A stretch of DNA of 34,812 bases from Phycisphaerales bacterium (GCA_017640485.1 JAEPQP010000015.1:1-34812); one strand, 5' to 3'. Numbered from the stretch's first letter, positions 17,066-26,205 are shown. The notes: generated by a model from the letters alone, not told the origin. A program made the numbers and translations.

Positions 17066-19349
17066 GTGTGCCGTCGGCCTGGAAGGTGGACGATGAGTCG
17101 ATCGCGTCATGGCTCAGTGGTCCGGCGATCTCGATTTCGAGCGCGCTGGAATCAGTGAGTGTGATCGGGCTGGAGGCTGAGAGTGTCCCTGCGGAGAGTC
17201 CCGGAGCGATGGTGCCCTGATTGATGAGGGGGGTATTGATGGTTCCGATTCCAGAGATAGTGTGCGATGGGCCGTTGGTCAGGACGCGATCGAGTGTGTC
17301 GCTGTTGATCCGTGCGCGGATTGAGAATCCTGAGAGCTTGAGCTCGCCGGAGCCGTCGAGTGTGAGATCGTTCTGGAGAGTCATGAATGTGGACGCGGCG
17401 ACGTTTCCTGGATTGACATTGATCGTTTCGTTATTGGTGTGGGTGCCGCTGAGTTCAAGGGTCCGTCCCTGTTCGACAATGAGCATTGCTTCGTTCGTGA
17501 CATTCTCGAATCGGGTTGTGCCGCCTTGAACATTGAATACCCCGGTTCCTGAGGATTCGATAAAGCCTCCAGAAATGAGTGTGTTTTGGAGTTCAACCTC
17601 GGCGTCGTTCGCAGCGATGGATGCTCCGGAATTTTGGATCACGCTTGATCCAGTGCTGATTTCAAGGATCGCGTTGTTGTTGGATTGGATCGTGTTGTTA
17701 TTCATGATCTCGACATTGTCGATGAAGAGTTCTTGGCCTGGTTCTTCGGCAAGGATCTGGCCGTTATTAATCATATTTGCGTCGATGCGCCCGAAGCCTT
17801 GGATGGTGTGATTTGGACCATTCGTGATGGTGAATGTCGAAAGAACAGAGACGATTTGAGCTCTGGTCGAAACGCCGTTGAGGGTTACGGTTCCGTTGCC
17901 ATTGAATGAGCCTGAGTCCATGAATCGCAGGTTTGTTTGGGCGGCGATATTGGTCGGGTTGATCAGGATGTTCCCGTTGTTGGTGATGGAGCCTCGGATT
18001 TGAAGCGCATCGCCAGCAGTGACATGAACTTGTGCTTCGTTGACCACGGACCGGAGTTCGGTGACGAATACCACTTCGTGGATTCCGGTTCCGCTGGTGA
18101 GGGTTCCACCCTCGATTTCGGGGCCGTTGTACCTGATGTTGCTTCTATTCGCGTCGAGAGATCCACCAGCGGTCTGGTCGAGTGTGATGTTGTTGATCTC
18201 AAGGATGCCGTCATCGGCTGACATGGTGCCGTTGTTCGTCTTGTTTTCACCGGAGCACAGGAGGGTTACGCCTGGGACATTGGCGGTGATGAGTCCGTTG
18301 TTCACAACACTGCCGAAGATTCGTCCAAAGCCGTCGATGGTGTGGTTGACATCGTTAGTGATGACTCCGCCGCCGGCGGTGGTGATCTGGGCGCGTGTCG
18401 AGACGCCGTTGAGTTTGACGACCCCTGACCCGGTGAGCAGGACATCGTTATCCGCATCGAGCGTGGTTACTGCTGCGATATTGTTCGGGTTCACGAGGAT
18501 TTCGCCTGAGTTTGTGATGGTGTCGGAGAGATTCAGGGTTCTCCCGGTATCGACGAGGACATCCCCGTTGGTCTCGAGGTCATCAAAGATTGGCGAACCT
18601 GTCGAGGTGACAACACCTCCGTTGATGCCTTCGACGGTGCCTCCAGAAATGGTGGCGCTTTGGATATTGACCGATCCGCCGTCTGCTCGGATGACGCCGG
18701 AGGGGGTTTGATTGATCAGAAGGGTGTCGAAGTTCAGATGGAGGATGCCGTCGTTGGTCGCTCCGATGATGCTGTTGTTATTGATGTTTCCAAAGCGGAA
18801 ATCGAGCGTGTTGAACGGGCTATTGGCGCCGATGGTGCCGTTGTTGTTGATGTCTCCGAAGAGCTGCCCGAATCCCTCAATAGTGTGTCCTGCGCCTTGG
18901 GTGAGTGTGGAACCGGCTTCGATGATGAGGCGTGCGCGTGTGGATAGTCCGTTGAGGACGATCGACCCGCTCCCGTTGAGACTCGCAGAGTCTTTCCAGA
19001 AGAGCGAGGTCTGCGCGGCAGCGCTGGTGGAGTTGATGACATAGGTGCCCTCGTTTTCAAAGTCTCCAAAGAGCTCGTGCTGGCGACCGAACTGGAGTTC
19101 GATCGTCGCGTCGGGATTCATGTTGTCGATGTCGTTGGTGTCGAAGTTGCCGCCGATGGTGATTGTGTAGAGCCCATTGTTGGGGATCACCGCGTTGTTG
19201 GTTGAGTTGATTGGCGCGATCGTGGGGCTCCAGTTGGTCGGGATGGACCAGAACCCGTCCGTGGTGAGATCCCAGGTCGATGTCTGTGCGAGCCCCGCGC
19301 TGTTGACCATCGCGAGGGCGGATACGGCTGAAACGAACTTGATGTGCAT
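16719..19349 (-). CDS. Giant exported repeat protein with dockerin tag (four-repeat paralogue)
   Basis: The start is placed at the ATG at 19347-19349, preceded by GGAGAGAG, giving 876 residues and a signal peptide (HIKFVSAVSALAMVNSAGLAQ). The body is a predicted parallel beta-helix of Asn/Gly/Thr-rich strands. Its landmark LNGxSTRA (SIVLNGLSTRARL; VVKLNGVSTRAQI; TVTLNGVSTRAQI; ELKLSGFSIRARI) recurs every 181, 177 and 182 residues, so there are four ~180-residue units. The C-terminus carries two dockerin-like half-modules (FNGEIDFFDIS, ADFNQDGEFDFFDIS) ending ANGCP. The last ~125 residues are almost identical to the neighbouring 1054-residue paralogue. It has no catalytic motif; a structural or adhesive surface role is an inference. 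Confidence 0.88.
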   Translation of the reverse strand: MHIKFVSAVSALAMVNSAGLAQTSTWDLTTDGFWSIPTNWSPTIAPINSTNNAVIPNNGLYTITIGGNFDTNDIDNMNPDATIELQFGRQHELFGDFENEGTYVINSTSAAAQTSLFWKDSASLNGSGSIVLNGLSTRARLIIEAGSTLTQGAGHTIEGFGQLFGDINNNGTIGANSPFNTLDFRFGNINNNSIIGATNDGILHLNFDTLLINQTPSGVIRADGGSVNIQSATISGGTVEGINGGVVTSTGSPIFDDLETNGDVLVDTGRTLNLSDTITNSGEILVNPNNIAAVTTLDADNDVLLTGSGVVKLNGVSTRAQITTAGGGVITNDVNHTIDGFGRIFGSVVNNGLITANVPGVTLLCSGENKTNNGTMSADDGILEINNITLDQTAGGSLDANRSNIRYNGPEIEGGTLTSGTGIHEVVFVTELRSVVNEAQVHVTAGDALQIRGSITNNGNILINPTNIAAQTNLRFMDSGSFNGNGTVTLNGVSTRAQIVSVLSTFTITNGPNHTIQGFGRIDANMINNGQILAEEPGQELFIDNVEIMNNNTIQSNNNAILEISTGSSVIQNSGASIAANDAEVELQNTLISGGFIESSGTGVFNVQGGTTRFENVTNEAMLIVEQGRTLELSGTHTNNETINVNPGNVAASTFMTLQNDLTLDGSGELKLSGFSIRARINSDTLDRVLTNGPSHTISGIGTINTPLINQGTIAPGLSAGTLSASSPITLTDSSALEIEIAGPLSHDAIDSSSTFQADGTLDISLIDGFVPTTSFVATIVTADAGVSGTFDTLIAPPPPADPRLSYKIGYFADEIRIGAVCDSDIDFNGEIDFFDISTFLSQFTAMDPAADFNQDGEFDFFDISLFLSSFANGCP
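17314..18941 (-). repeat. Four-copy ~540-bp coding repeat
   Basis: The STRA landmark codons begin at 17314, 17860, 18391 and 18934, spaced 546, 531 and 543 bp. These are diverged in-frame units of about 180 residues. The positions given are landmarks, not repeat boundaries. Confidence 0.8.
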
Positions 19350-19378
19350 TACTCTCTCCATTGAATGCAATATGAACT

Positions 19379-19399
19379 GTGTGTGTGAATTACACATAC
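19379..19399. other. Short imperfect hairpin between the two repeat-protein genes
   Basis: GTGTGTGT, a GAATT loop and ACACATAC pair with one mismatch. It lies upstream of the 876-residue gene and downstream of the 1054-residue gene. It could be a weak terminator, an operator or chance; there is no T-tract. Confidence 0.25.
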
Positions 19400-19445
19400 A
19401 CCCCCAGCAGTGTGCTACAAAGGGGCATGTTGATAACGAACGATC

Positions 19446-19790
19446 TTACGGACACCCGTTGGCGAACAACGACAGGAAGAGCGAGATGTCGAAGAAGTCG
19501 AATTCTCCGTCCTGGTTGAAGTCCGCGGCCGGATCCATCGATGTGAACTGAGACAAGAAGATTGAGATGTCGAAGAAGTCAATCTCTCCATTGAAATCGA
19601 TGTCCGAATCACAGACTGCACCGATGCGGATCTCGTCTTCAAAGTAGCCGATCTTGTAGCTCAGGCGTGGATCCGCTGGTGGTGGGGGCGCGATGAGTGT
19701 ATCGAAGGTCCCGGTGACACCCCCGTCGGCGGTCACGATCGTTGTGACGAAGGATGTGGTCGGGACGAATCCATCGATGAGTTGGACATT
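19446..19790 (-). repeat. C-terminal coding block shared with the downstream paralogue
   Basis: This is the partner of the block at 16719-17065. Third-codon-position differences are scattered, but a run of 44 identical bases (19591-19634) remains. Confidence 0.85.
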
Positions 19791-22610
19791 GAGCACGCCG
19801 TCTGCGTGGTAAGTGGATGTGGAATCGATCCGGTCATTGCTTGACGCGCTCGCAATCTCGACCTTATAGGTGCTTGTGTCTGAAAGCGTGATTGGTTGCG
19901 ATGCGCTCAAGACTCCGACGGACAGCCCCGGCGCGAAGGTGCCGTGGTGGGTGAGCGGTGCGTTGATCTGACCGATTCCCGAGAGGGTCTGGTCCGCTCC
20001 GAGTGTGAGCCCGGCGCCGGTGATCTGTGATCGAGAAGTGGAACCGTTCAGGATGATATCGCCCATCCCGTCGATCATCGCGGGAGCGGATGATGTCAGT
20101 GGGGTTGCGAATCCTCCGTTGGTGTTGTTTATGGTGATGGTGTTGTGATTGGTCAGGGTTCCAGCGACCTCAATCGATGACCCGCTGTTGCTGCTCATCG
20201 GTGCGAGATTCACGACATCTTCGAGCACTGCTGAACTGATGACTCTGGTTGCTCCTGAAGCGAGTGCATCGAGGGTGCCGCCCTTGATGGCGGCGCCTGT
20301 GAGTGTGAGCAGGCCGTCGTTATTGAGGATCTGTCCGCCGGCGGATTGGTCGATCTCGATATTTTGTACAGTGATCGCTGAGGTCGGCTGGATCTGGATG
20401 AGTGTGTTGTTCACCTTGTTCTGGATCTGCAGAGTCATCGTCTGGTTCGGGACTTCAGAACTGATCAAGCCGTTGTTGATCAAGGATGCGTTGACCTGAC
20501 CCATCCCTCGCACGGATTGGAGGCTGTCGATCGTTCCGGTTTGACCCGGATCGGAGTTGAGCTGCGATCGGCTGCCGGTGCCGTTGAGCACGATGGACCC
20601 TGTCCCGCTGATCGAGGATGAGTCGGTGAATACCAGTGAAGTGGGGAAGCCTCCGTTGGAGTTGTTGACGATGATTGTGTCGTTGTTCTCTATGCCGTTG
20701 GGGATTCTGAGCACGGTCCCGGTGTTCATCGATGTCGCGGCGTTATTGACGACTTGGTCATAGGTCGTGATGCCGGAGTTCAGGAGCACTGACCCGGCGC
20801 TCGCGTTGATGGTGCCATCGATAATGTCGGTGGTATCGAGGGTCAGGAGTCCATCCCCGACATTGATTTGTGCCGCGGGGTCTTGTGTGATGGTGATGTT
20901 GCTAATGTTGATGGTGGAGTCGGGTTGGATAGAAATCAGGTTGTTGTTGACCTTGTCATTGACGCGGAGGAACATGGTCTGACTTGATCCGGAGGAATCG
21001 ATCTGTCCGTTGTTGATTAATGAAGCGTTGATCTGACCGAATCCATTGACGAGATGGTCACCCGCGATGGTCATGGTGTGACCGATATCGGTATTGAGCT
21101 GTGCTCTGCTTCCCGAACCGTTCAGGAGGGTGTTCCCTGTACCTGATAGAGTCGTGGAATCTTTAAACTGGATCGGTGTCGGGAATCCGCCGTTTGAGTT
21201 ATTCACGGTGATAGTCGAGTTGTTGATCAGTCCGTCGGTGACTTCCAGTACAGTGCCGGTGTTCATGGAGAGTGGTGAGTTCAGTTCCATGCTGTCAAAT
21301 GCGTTGACACCTGAGTTCAGTCGTGCGAATCCGATGGTTGAGTTGATTGATCCATCCAGGATCGTGGTCGAGTTCATATCGAGCAGGCCTTCGTCGATCT
21401 GGATACTGCCCCCACCTGTCTGATCCACTGTAATCGGATTTAGGGTCATGATTGAGTCGTTGATAATCCGGTAGATGTTGTTATTGACTTGATCTGCTGA
21501 GTTAAAGAGGAGCGAGGTTGATGGGAAGTTTGCGACGATCTCGCCGTTGTTGGCGATCGTGCACTGGATGACGCCCTGTCCCAGGATGGTGTGGGTGGAT
21601 GCCTGGGTGACCAGGTCGGCCGGGTCGAGCGCAAAGAGAATTGATCGTGTTCCTACTCCGTTGAGAAGAATGCTCCCTGTTCCGTTGAGCGCAAATGGGT
21701 TCTGAAACTGGATTGCGGATTGGAATCCGCCGTTGCTGTTGTTGATGGTGAGTGTTCCATCGTTCTGAACGGTATCGATGAGGTTCAACAGGACTCCGGT
21801 AGTGGTTTCTCCGTTCCCAGTGAGTTGCACGGAATCAAATGTATTGGTGCCTTGGTTGGCGGTCCAGTTGAAACCAGGCATGGATTGGATCGTTCCGTTG
21901 GTGACGACTGAGTTCTGGAAGTTGAGATTCCCGTCAACCACACTGATTGTGCCGCTCGGAGATTGTGTGATGTCCAGGGTCACGAGGTTCATGATCGAGC
22001 CGTTGATAACTTCGATGCTGTTGTTGTTGGTCCAGGCACCGGTCCGCACATCCAATAGCGTGCTCGGCGTGCTGGCACTGATGGTACCATCGTTCACGAA
22101 ATCCCCGATGATGCGTCCGATGCCGTTGATGGTGTGTCCAGCGCCATTGGTCACCACTGCGCCTCCGGCGGACACGACCTGAGATCGTGTCCCTGAGCCG
22201 TTGAGCGTGATGGTCCCGGTTCCTGAGATCATTCCGGTGCTGTTGAAATTGAAGTTGGATGCGAATCCTCCGTTGGAGTTGTTGATGAGGATGAGCCCGT
22301 TGTTGATGATGCCGTTCTGGACTCCCAGCGTGACACCAGTGTTGGTCGAGAGGGTGCAGTCGGGATCAAAGATGCTGACGGATCCGAGTCCATTGGTGGT
22401 GACATTGAGTGTCGCGGTGTAGGCCCCCCCGATCGAGAAGACGGCGGTCTCGGTCACCATGCTCGGGACGGTCGCGGGTGTCCAGTTTGCAGGGGCGTTC
22501 CAGAGTCCACCGGCTCCGTTGTTCCAGTTGATATTCTGCGCGCTGGCGCTGGTGGCCGCGGTCCCTGCGAGTGCGATGAGTGCGAGTGCTTTGGTGGGGA
22601 GGGTATTCAT
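19446..22610 (-). CDS. Giant exported repeat protein with dockerin tag (five-repeat paralogue)
   Basis: The start is placed at the ATG at 22608-22610, preceded by AAGAGAG, giving 1054 residues and a clear signal peptide (LPTKALALIALAGTAATSASAQ). The body is Asn/Gly/Ser/Thr-rich predicted beta-helix. The landmark NNSNGGF (once NNTNGGF) recurs five times at 180, 180, 179 and 179 residues, each followed by SGTGxxxLNGxGxRSQL and then INxxLINNGxI. The C-terminus (SDIDFNGEIDFFDIS, ADFNQDGEFDFFDIS, ANGCP) is the dockerin-like tag and nearly equals that of the downstream paralogue. No enzyme motif is visible. With only 96 bp to the next gene and no strong terminator between them, the two may be co-transcribed. 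A surface or fibre role is inferred only from architecture. Confidence 0.88.
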   Translation of the reverse strand: MNTLPTKALALIALAGTAATSASAQNINWNNGAGGLWNAPANWTPATVPSMVTETAVFSIGGAYTATLNVTTNGLGSVSIFDPDCTLSTNTGVTLGVQNGIINNGLILINNSNGGFASNFNFNSTGMISGTGTITLNGSGTRSQVVSAGGAVVTNGAGHTINGIGRIIGDFVNDGTISASTPSTLLDVRTGAWTNNNSIEVINGSIMNLVTLDITQSPSGTISVVDGNLNFQNSVVTNGTIQSMPGFNWTANQGTNTFDSVQLTGNGETTTGVLLNLIDTVQNDGTLTINNSNGGFQSAIQFQNPFALNGTGSILLNGVGTRSILFALDPADLVTQASTHTILGQGVIQCTIANNGEIVANFPSTSLLFNSADQVNNNIYRIINDSIMTLNPITVDQTGGGSIQIDEGLLDMNSTTILDGSINSTIGFARLNSGVNAFDSMELNSPLSMNTGTVLEVTDGLINNSTITVNNSNGGFPTPIQFKDSTTLSGTGNTLLNGSGSRAQLNTDIGHTMTIAGDHLVNGFGQINASLINNGQIDSSGSSQTMFLRVNDKVNNNLISIQPDSTINISNITITQDPAAQINVGDGLLTLDTTDIIDGTINASAGSVLLNSGITTYDQVVNNAATSMNTGTVLRIPNGIENNDTIIVNNSNGGFPTSLVFTDSSSISGTGSIVLNGTGSRSQLNSDPGQTGTIDSLQSVRGMGQVNASLINNGLISSEVPNQTMTLQIQNKVNNTLIQIQPTSAITVQNIEIDQSAGGQILNNDGLLTLTGAAIKGGTLDALASGATRVISSAVLEDVVNLAPMSSNSGSSIEVAGTLTNHNTITINNTNGGFATPLTSSAPAMIDGMGDIILNGSTSRSQITGAGLTLGADQTLSGIGQINAPLTHHGTFAPGLSVGVLSASQPITLSDTSTYKVEIASASSNDRIDSTSTYHADGVLNVQLIDGFVPTTSFVTTIVTADGGVTGTFDTLIAPPPPADPRLSYKIGYFEDEIRIGAVCDSDIDFNGEIDFFDISIFLSQFTSMDPAADFNQDGEFDFFDISLFLSLFANGCP
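20109..22265 (-). repeat. Five-copy coding repeat with 540/540/537/537-bp period
   Basis: The phenylalanine codon of the NNSNGGF landmark lies at 22263, 21723, 21183, 20646 and 20109 (left edges). The first three copies are exactly 540 bp apart and the others 537 bp. The coordinates mark landmark to landmark rather than unit edges. Confidence 0.92.
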
Positions 22611-22701
22611 GGCGAGTTCTCTCTTGGTGTGTGTCTCTCTCAAGTGTCGATCTATGGACCGATAGACCAAGTTTATAAGGGAAATGCACTAAGCCAAAAG
22701 A

Positions 22702-22727
22702 AAAAACCCGTGAGAACACGGGTTTTT
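22702..22727 (-). terminator. Intrinsic terminator of the choice-of-anchor-B gene
   Basis: AAAAACCCGTG, loop AGAA (with flanking pairs) and CACGGGTTTTT form a stem whose minus-strand end runs into TTTTTT. It lies 23 bp after the stop at 22750. Confidence 0.9.
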
Positions 22728-22749
22728 GGGGTTTGGGGGGGAGTTTGCT

Positions 22750-25044
22750 TTATGGGCAGCCCGCGCTGAACGCCGTCAGGAAGCCTGAGATATCAAAGAA
22801 GTCGAATGCGCCGTCTCCTGAGAAATCTGCGGATGGGTCCTGAGCACCGAAAGCTGTAAGGAATCCGGAGATATGGAAGAAGTCGCGCACGCCGTCGTCG
22901 TTGAAGTCGGCGATGCAGTCTGGAGCATCGACACAGGACGCGAGTTCGATCTTCACGGCATCGACCCCCGCTTCGACGACGGATCCATCACCCGTATCTC
23001 CGGCACGGAATCGGATCCGGACCTGGGTCGATGGGTTGGTGTAGATCTCGCTGAGATCGAAGCTGTAGACATTCCATCCGCCTCCGGCGTTCGGGTGACC
23101 CGGTCCGATGGTGTCGAGGGATTGCCAGTTCGCGCCGTTGTTGTTGGAGATGTCCACAAACATGGTGTCGTCGGTGACGCCGATGTTGTTGGAATACCAG
23201 AGCGCGTAGGAGAGGATGGGGGTGCCTTCACCGGTTGCGTCGAGCGCGGGGGAGGTGAGTGTGGTGGTCCCACCGTCCACATCGGAGTTGCCCTCTTCGT
23301 TGTCGGTCAGGTAGCAGCGTCCGGAACCATCGAAGTCGGTTGGTGGATCGCCGCGTCCGCCTCCGCCGTTAGGTACGCCGCGTTCCCAGGCGCCGTCGTC
23401 AACCGATCCGGAGACCGACCAGCCGCCGTTGGTTTGGAAGTTCTGGGAGTAGGTTTCTTCGAATCCCGATGCGACGGAAGCGGAGTAGAACTCGCTGGGT
23501 GCGTTGACCGGGAGGGTTTTGGTTTCGCCGTCGCTATCCGTTGCGCGGAAGTAGTAGCGGAACTCTTCGCCGCAGTCGATCTGCGGGGACTGCGCCGATG
23601 CGGTGCCGTCGCCGTTGTTGATCATTGCGATCGGTGTGAATCCCGAGCCATCGACATCAACGAACATCTCGATGGCCTGGAAAGTGGTGCCGTCGCGGGT
23701 CACGATGTTGACATTGATCGGGTTTCCACCTTCGGGGAGGACATTCTCTGGGAGACCGTCGGCTTGCTGGAGTGCGAAGCCATCAAGGTCTGCGTCCAGA
23801 CGGACGAGGAACAATCCACGCTCGATGTCTGAGATCGCGATGGTTCCTGATGGGAAGAACGGGTAGTTCGACCACGCACCATTGAAGTTGCTGCTGTTGG
23901 ATCCTGGATATGTATCGAAGTATGCGACCTCAACCGGATTGGTTGGATCGAGTGCGTCAAAGACACGGAGTCCCGAACGGTAGTTGGACTCGTAGATGAC
24001 CGAGTCGCGTGTGTAGAGGTTGTGGTCTGCGGCTCCGAGTCCGCTGGTGAAGCCTCCGATGAACTGTGGGTTCTCGAGGTCTTCGACATTGATCATGCGT
24101 GTCGTGGTGACGGGAACCTGTCCGCCTTGCTCGTCGAGTTCGTCGTTGAGATAGAGGATCGTGCGATCGGTCGAGAGCCAGCACTGGTGGGAGTAGGACG
24201 AGTTTGGGTAGAAGAGTGTCGACAGGGTGATCGGGTTGTTGGGATCGGTCACATCCGCAATACGGAGACCGGTTTCGGTCGCGCCGTTGCCGAATCCGGA
24301 GGAGAGGAACGCGATCTCGCGTCCATCGTACTCGCCGCCTTCCCAAATGACGACCTGTGCGTCGTGGACATACATCTCGGTCCATCCATTATTGAGTGAT
24401 GGGAGCGCGGGGTTGGAGATGTCGATGTTGATCAGTCCGCCGTTGCCGATGTTGGCGCCGCAGATCCAGAGCGACCCGGAGTCTTGATTGACAACGATGT
24501 TGTGTGTTGAGGAGTATCCGCCGCTGGTCCAGTTGCGGACGAGGGTGACATTCCCGTTGTCGATGTTGGAGAGGTTCATGACCTGGATGCCCGAGCCGCC
24601 TTCGGAGACGCCGTATGCGTACTGCCCGACGACTTTGACATCGTGCCAGAGTGAGGATGGTCCGGAGATGGTGTCGACGACGACGGGATTGATCGGGTCG
24701 GTGATCTCGACGAATCCGTATCCGCCTTCGAGACCCATGATGACATATTCGCGCCCGGATGGGGAGACATATCCCCAGCAGTCGTTGCCCGAGTTGCGGT
24801 TGACGCCTGGGAAGTTATTGAGCGGGATATTGGCGAGCAGGGTCATGTTCTGGAAGTCGAACAGCCCGCGGTTTTGGGTCGAGTCGCCGGCGGTCCAGAT
24901 CGGCCCGAAGACCGGTGGTTGGCGATCGAGGAGTTTGAGGTAATCGTCGTCGTGTGCGCTTGCAACGGTCGAGCAAGCAAGCGTGAGGGAGATCGCGGTA
25001 AGGGTTTGGCGAGAACGCGATCCCTGGGAGGACTGGTGACGCAT
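22750..25044 (-). CDS. Dockerin-tagged choice-of-anchor-B-like protein (LVIVD-type beta-propeller)
   Basis: The 764-residue protein has a signal peptide ending STVASA. Residues ~35-420 consist of repeats of the LVIVD type, recognised by GFVEITDPINPVVVDTI, LINIDISNPALPSL, LRIADVTDPNNPITLS and LRVFDALDPTNPVEVA, each a blade strand with an 'xxDPxNPxxV' turn; this is the choice-of-anchor-B family layout. A beta-sandwich region (~430-700) follows, with Asp-rich Ca-binding-like loops. The C-terminal tag has two half-modules, ADFNDDGVRDFFHIS and ADFSGDGAFDFFDIS, then SAGCP. The first has His where all other copies have Asp. The ATG has AAAGGA about 9 nt upstream. The ligand is unknown. Confidence 0.87.
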   Translation of the reverse strand: MRHQSSQGSRSRQTLTAISLTLACSTVASAHDDDYLKLLDRQPPVFGPIWTAGDSTQNRGLFDFQNMTLLANIPLNNFPGVNRNSGNDCWGYVSPSGREYVIMGLEGGYGFVEITDPINPVVVDTISGPSSLWHDVKVVGQYAYGVSEGGSGIQVMNLSNIDNGNVTLVRNWTSGGYSSTHNIVVNQDSGSLWICGANIGNGGLINIDISNPALPSLNNGWTEMYVHDAQVVIWEGGEYDGREIAFLSSGFGNGATETGLRIADVTDPNNPITLSTLFYPNSSYSHQCWLSTDRTILYLNDELDEQGGQVPVTTTRMINVEDLENPQFIGGFTSGLGAADHNLYTRDSVIYESNYRSGLRVFDALDPTNPVEVAYFDTYPGSNSSNFNGAWSNYPFFPSGTIAISDIERGLFLVRLDADLDGFALQQADGLPENVLPEGGNPINVNIVTRDGTTFQAIEMFVDVDGSGFTPIAMINNGDGTASAQSPQIDCGEEFRYYFRATDSDGETKTLPVNAPSEFYSASVASGFEETYSQNFQTNGGWSVSGSVDDGAWERGVPNGGGGRGDPPTDFDGSGRCYLTDNEEGNSDVDGGTTTLTSPALDATGEGTPILSYALWYSNNIGVTDDTMFVDISNNNGANWQSLDTIGPGHPNAGGGWNVYSFDLSEIYTNPSTQVRIRFRAGDTGDGSVVEAGVDAVKIELASCVDAPDCIADFNDDGVRDFFHISGFLTAFGAQDPSADFSGDGAFDFFDISGFLTAFSAGCP

Positions 25045-25237
25045 CGAATTTTCCTTTCAAGACCCACCGATCTGACTGGATCGGCGTACAACTGGAGCGA
25101 TGGCCTCGAGCGAGGCGTCTCTGTATACGCTGAATCGTCGTTTCCGGTTGCTTTTTTCGCGGAATCCGGAGAATCTAGTGCGAATTACGCGTCAACGATT
25201 GCACGGCCCTCGTATGGGGATCCGAAAGGAGATCTGG
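25045..25237. other. Divergent intergenic region
   Basis: The 193-bp gap lies between divergent starts at 25044 and 25238. AAAGGAG precedes the plus-strand ATG. No promoter hexamer pair or hairpin was convincing. The ORF track extends the plus-strand frame into this gap, but that part lacks protein-like character. Confidence 0.45.
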
Positions 25238-26188
25238 ATGCAGAGAACAGTGGTATATTGGACGCTGATTCTGTTCATGACGAGCGTTTCCGCTTCGTTC
25301 GCACAGTCGGAATCCGACAATCTGCGCCGATCCCTGTTGGTTGCTCAGCAAGAGGTTGAGCCGACGGTGACGATCCGATGGTTGAGTAAGACCGGCCCTC
25401 GCGTGCTCAAAGGCACACTGCCGTACGGCCCCCCAATGGGTGGCGAAGTCCTCAACCGGGTCGAGGTCGACAGCGAGGATGCTGAGTCAACCGATGCGAG
25501 CAGTAACATCCGGGCATATATGGCGCTGGGCGGTTCCCGCGTGGATACCGGTGCGGGACATCCCAAAGGCGTGGTGGTGCGAGTGGGGTTGACGAAGGTT
25601 GATTCGGCTCGTCCATTCTTTGCGAAGATCGTCCCCGGGACATCGGTTGTGATCGAGCTCGAAGGGGTCGCGCTGACCCAGCCCGTCAAGTTCCACGAGG
25701 GTACGGCCCTGATGCACATGAAATACGCGATCGGGGATCTGGAAGCGTGTTCACTGCCTGGGACCGCTCGGAACCAGTACCTGCTCTCCCATCCGGACGA
25801 CACACTCGCGGGACGCGTGACAGAGGGGCTCAACGCGACGCGTGGCGCGTTTGAGGATCGGGGAGCGGGAATGCTCCACGGCGACTTTCGTATCAATATC
25901 AATGAGAACGAAGACGGCGCCGAACGCGTTGGGTTCCGATTCGAAGTGCCGTATGGCATGTTCCGGCATCTTCAAGATCCTTGGGACTCGGTGCTTCCGG
26001 GGACCTTCTTTGAACCGATCCACCTGCATGCGGAAGTCGAGATGCTCCCGCTCTGGGCAACCCCGATCGATCTCTCGCAGATTGTGGATACCGAAGCCGA
26101 GGTGCGCAACGAGACCAACGAGCCACGGCGTCTGAACGAGGAAGCTGTGGACGAGCCCACGACCGATTCTGAGATCAAAGACGACTGA
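25238..26188 (+). CDS. Secreted hypothetical protein
   Basis: The start was moved from the track's 25100 to the ATG at 25238, because AAAGGAG lies just upstream and a signal peptide (QRTVVYWTLILFMTSVSASFAQ) then begins at residue 1. The mature part is ~293 residues. It has alternating short strands (VVVRVGLTKVDSARPFFAKI; TSVVIELEGVALTQPVKFHE) and an acidic C-terminal tail (NEEAVDEPTTDSEIKDD). There is one cysteine in the mature region (LEACSLPGT). I recognise no domain, lipobox or dockerin tag. The gene is followed after 17 bp by the deaminase gene, so they may be co-transcribed, although a functional link is not evident. Confidence 0.78.
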   Translation: MQRTVVYWTLILFMTSVSASFAQSESDNLRRSLLVAQQEVEPTVTIRWLSKTGPRVLKGTLPYGPPMGGEVLNRVEVDSEDAESTDASSNIRAYMALGGSRVDTGAGHPKGVVVRVGLTKVDSARPFFAKIVPGTSVVIELEGVALTQPVKFHEGTALMHMKYAIGDLEACSLPGTARNQYLLSHPDDTLAGRVTEGLNATRGAFEDRGAGMLHGDFRININENEDGAERVGFRFEVPYGMFRHLQDPWDSVLPGTFFEPIHLHAEVEMLPLWATPIDLSQIVDTEAEVRNETNEPRRLNEEAVDEPTTDSEIKDD

Positions 26189-26205
26189 TCGTGTAGAGTA
26201 CGCGC

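Noticed and set aside
18040-18711. 223-residue plus-strand ORF opposite a repeat gene
   Set aside because: Open only because of the repetitive codon usage of the beta-helix gene on the other strand.
16719-22610. Regular repeats considered as a CRISPR or satellite array
   Set aside because: The period is ~540 bp, stays in frame within two coding genes, and the copies are diverged. There are no short conserved repeats with unique spacers.
22873-23832. 319-residue plus-strand ORF opposite the choice-of-anchor-B gene
   Set aside because: It mirrors the minus-strand coding frame, which has a signal peptide and conserved tag. No supporting signal exists for this ORF.
25100-25237. N-terminal extension of the secreted hypothetical protein
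   Set aside because: The extension lacks signal or domain character, while an internal ATG has a Shine-Dalgarno and opens a clean signal peptide.
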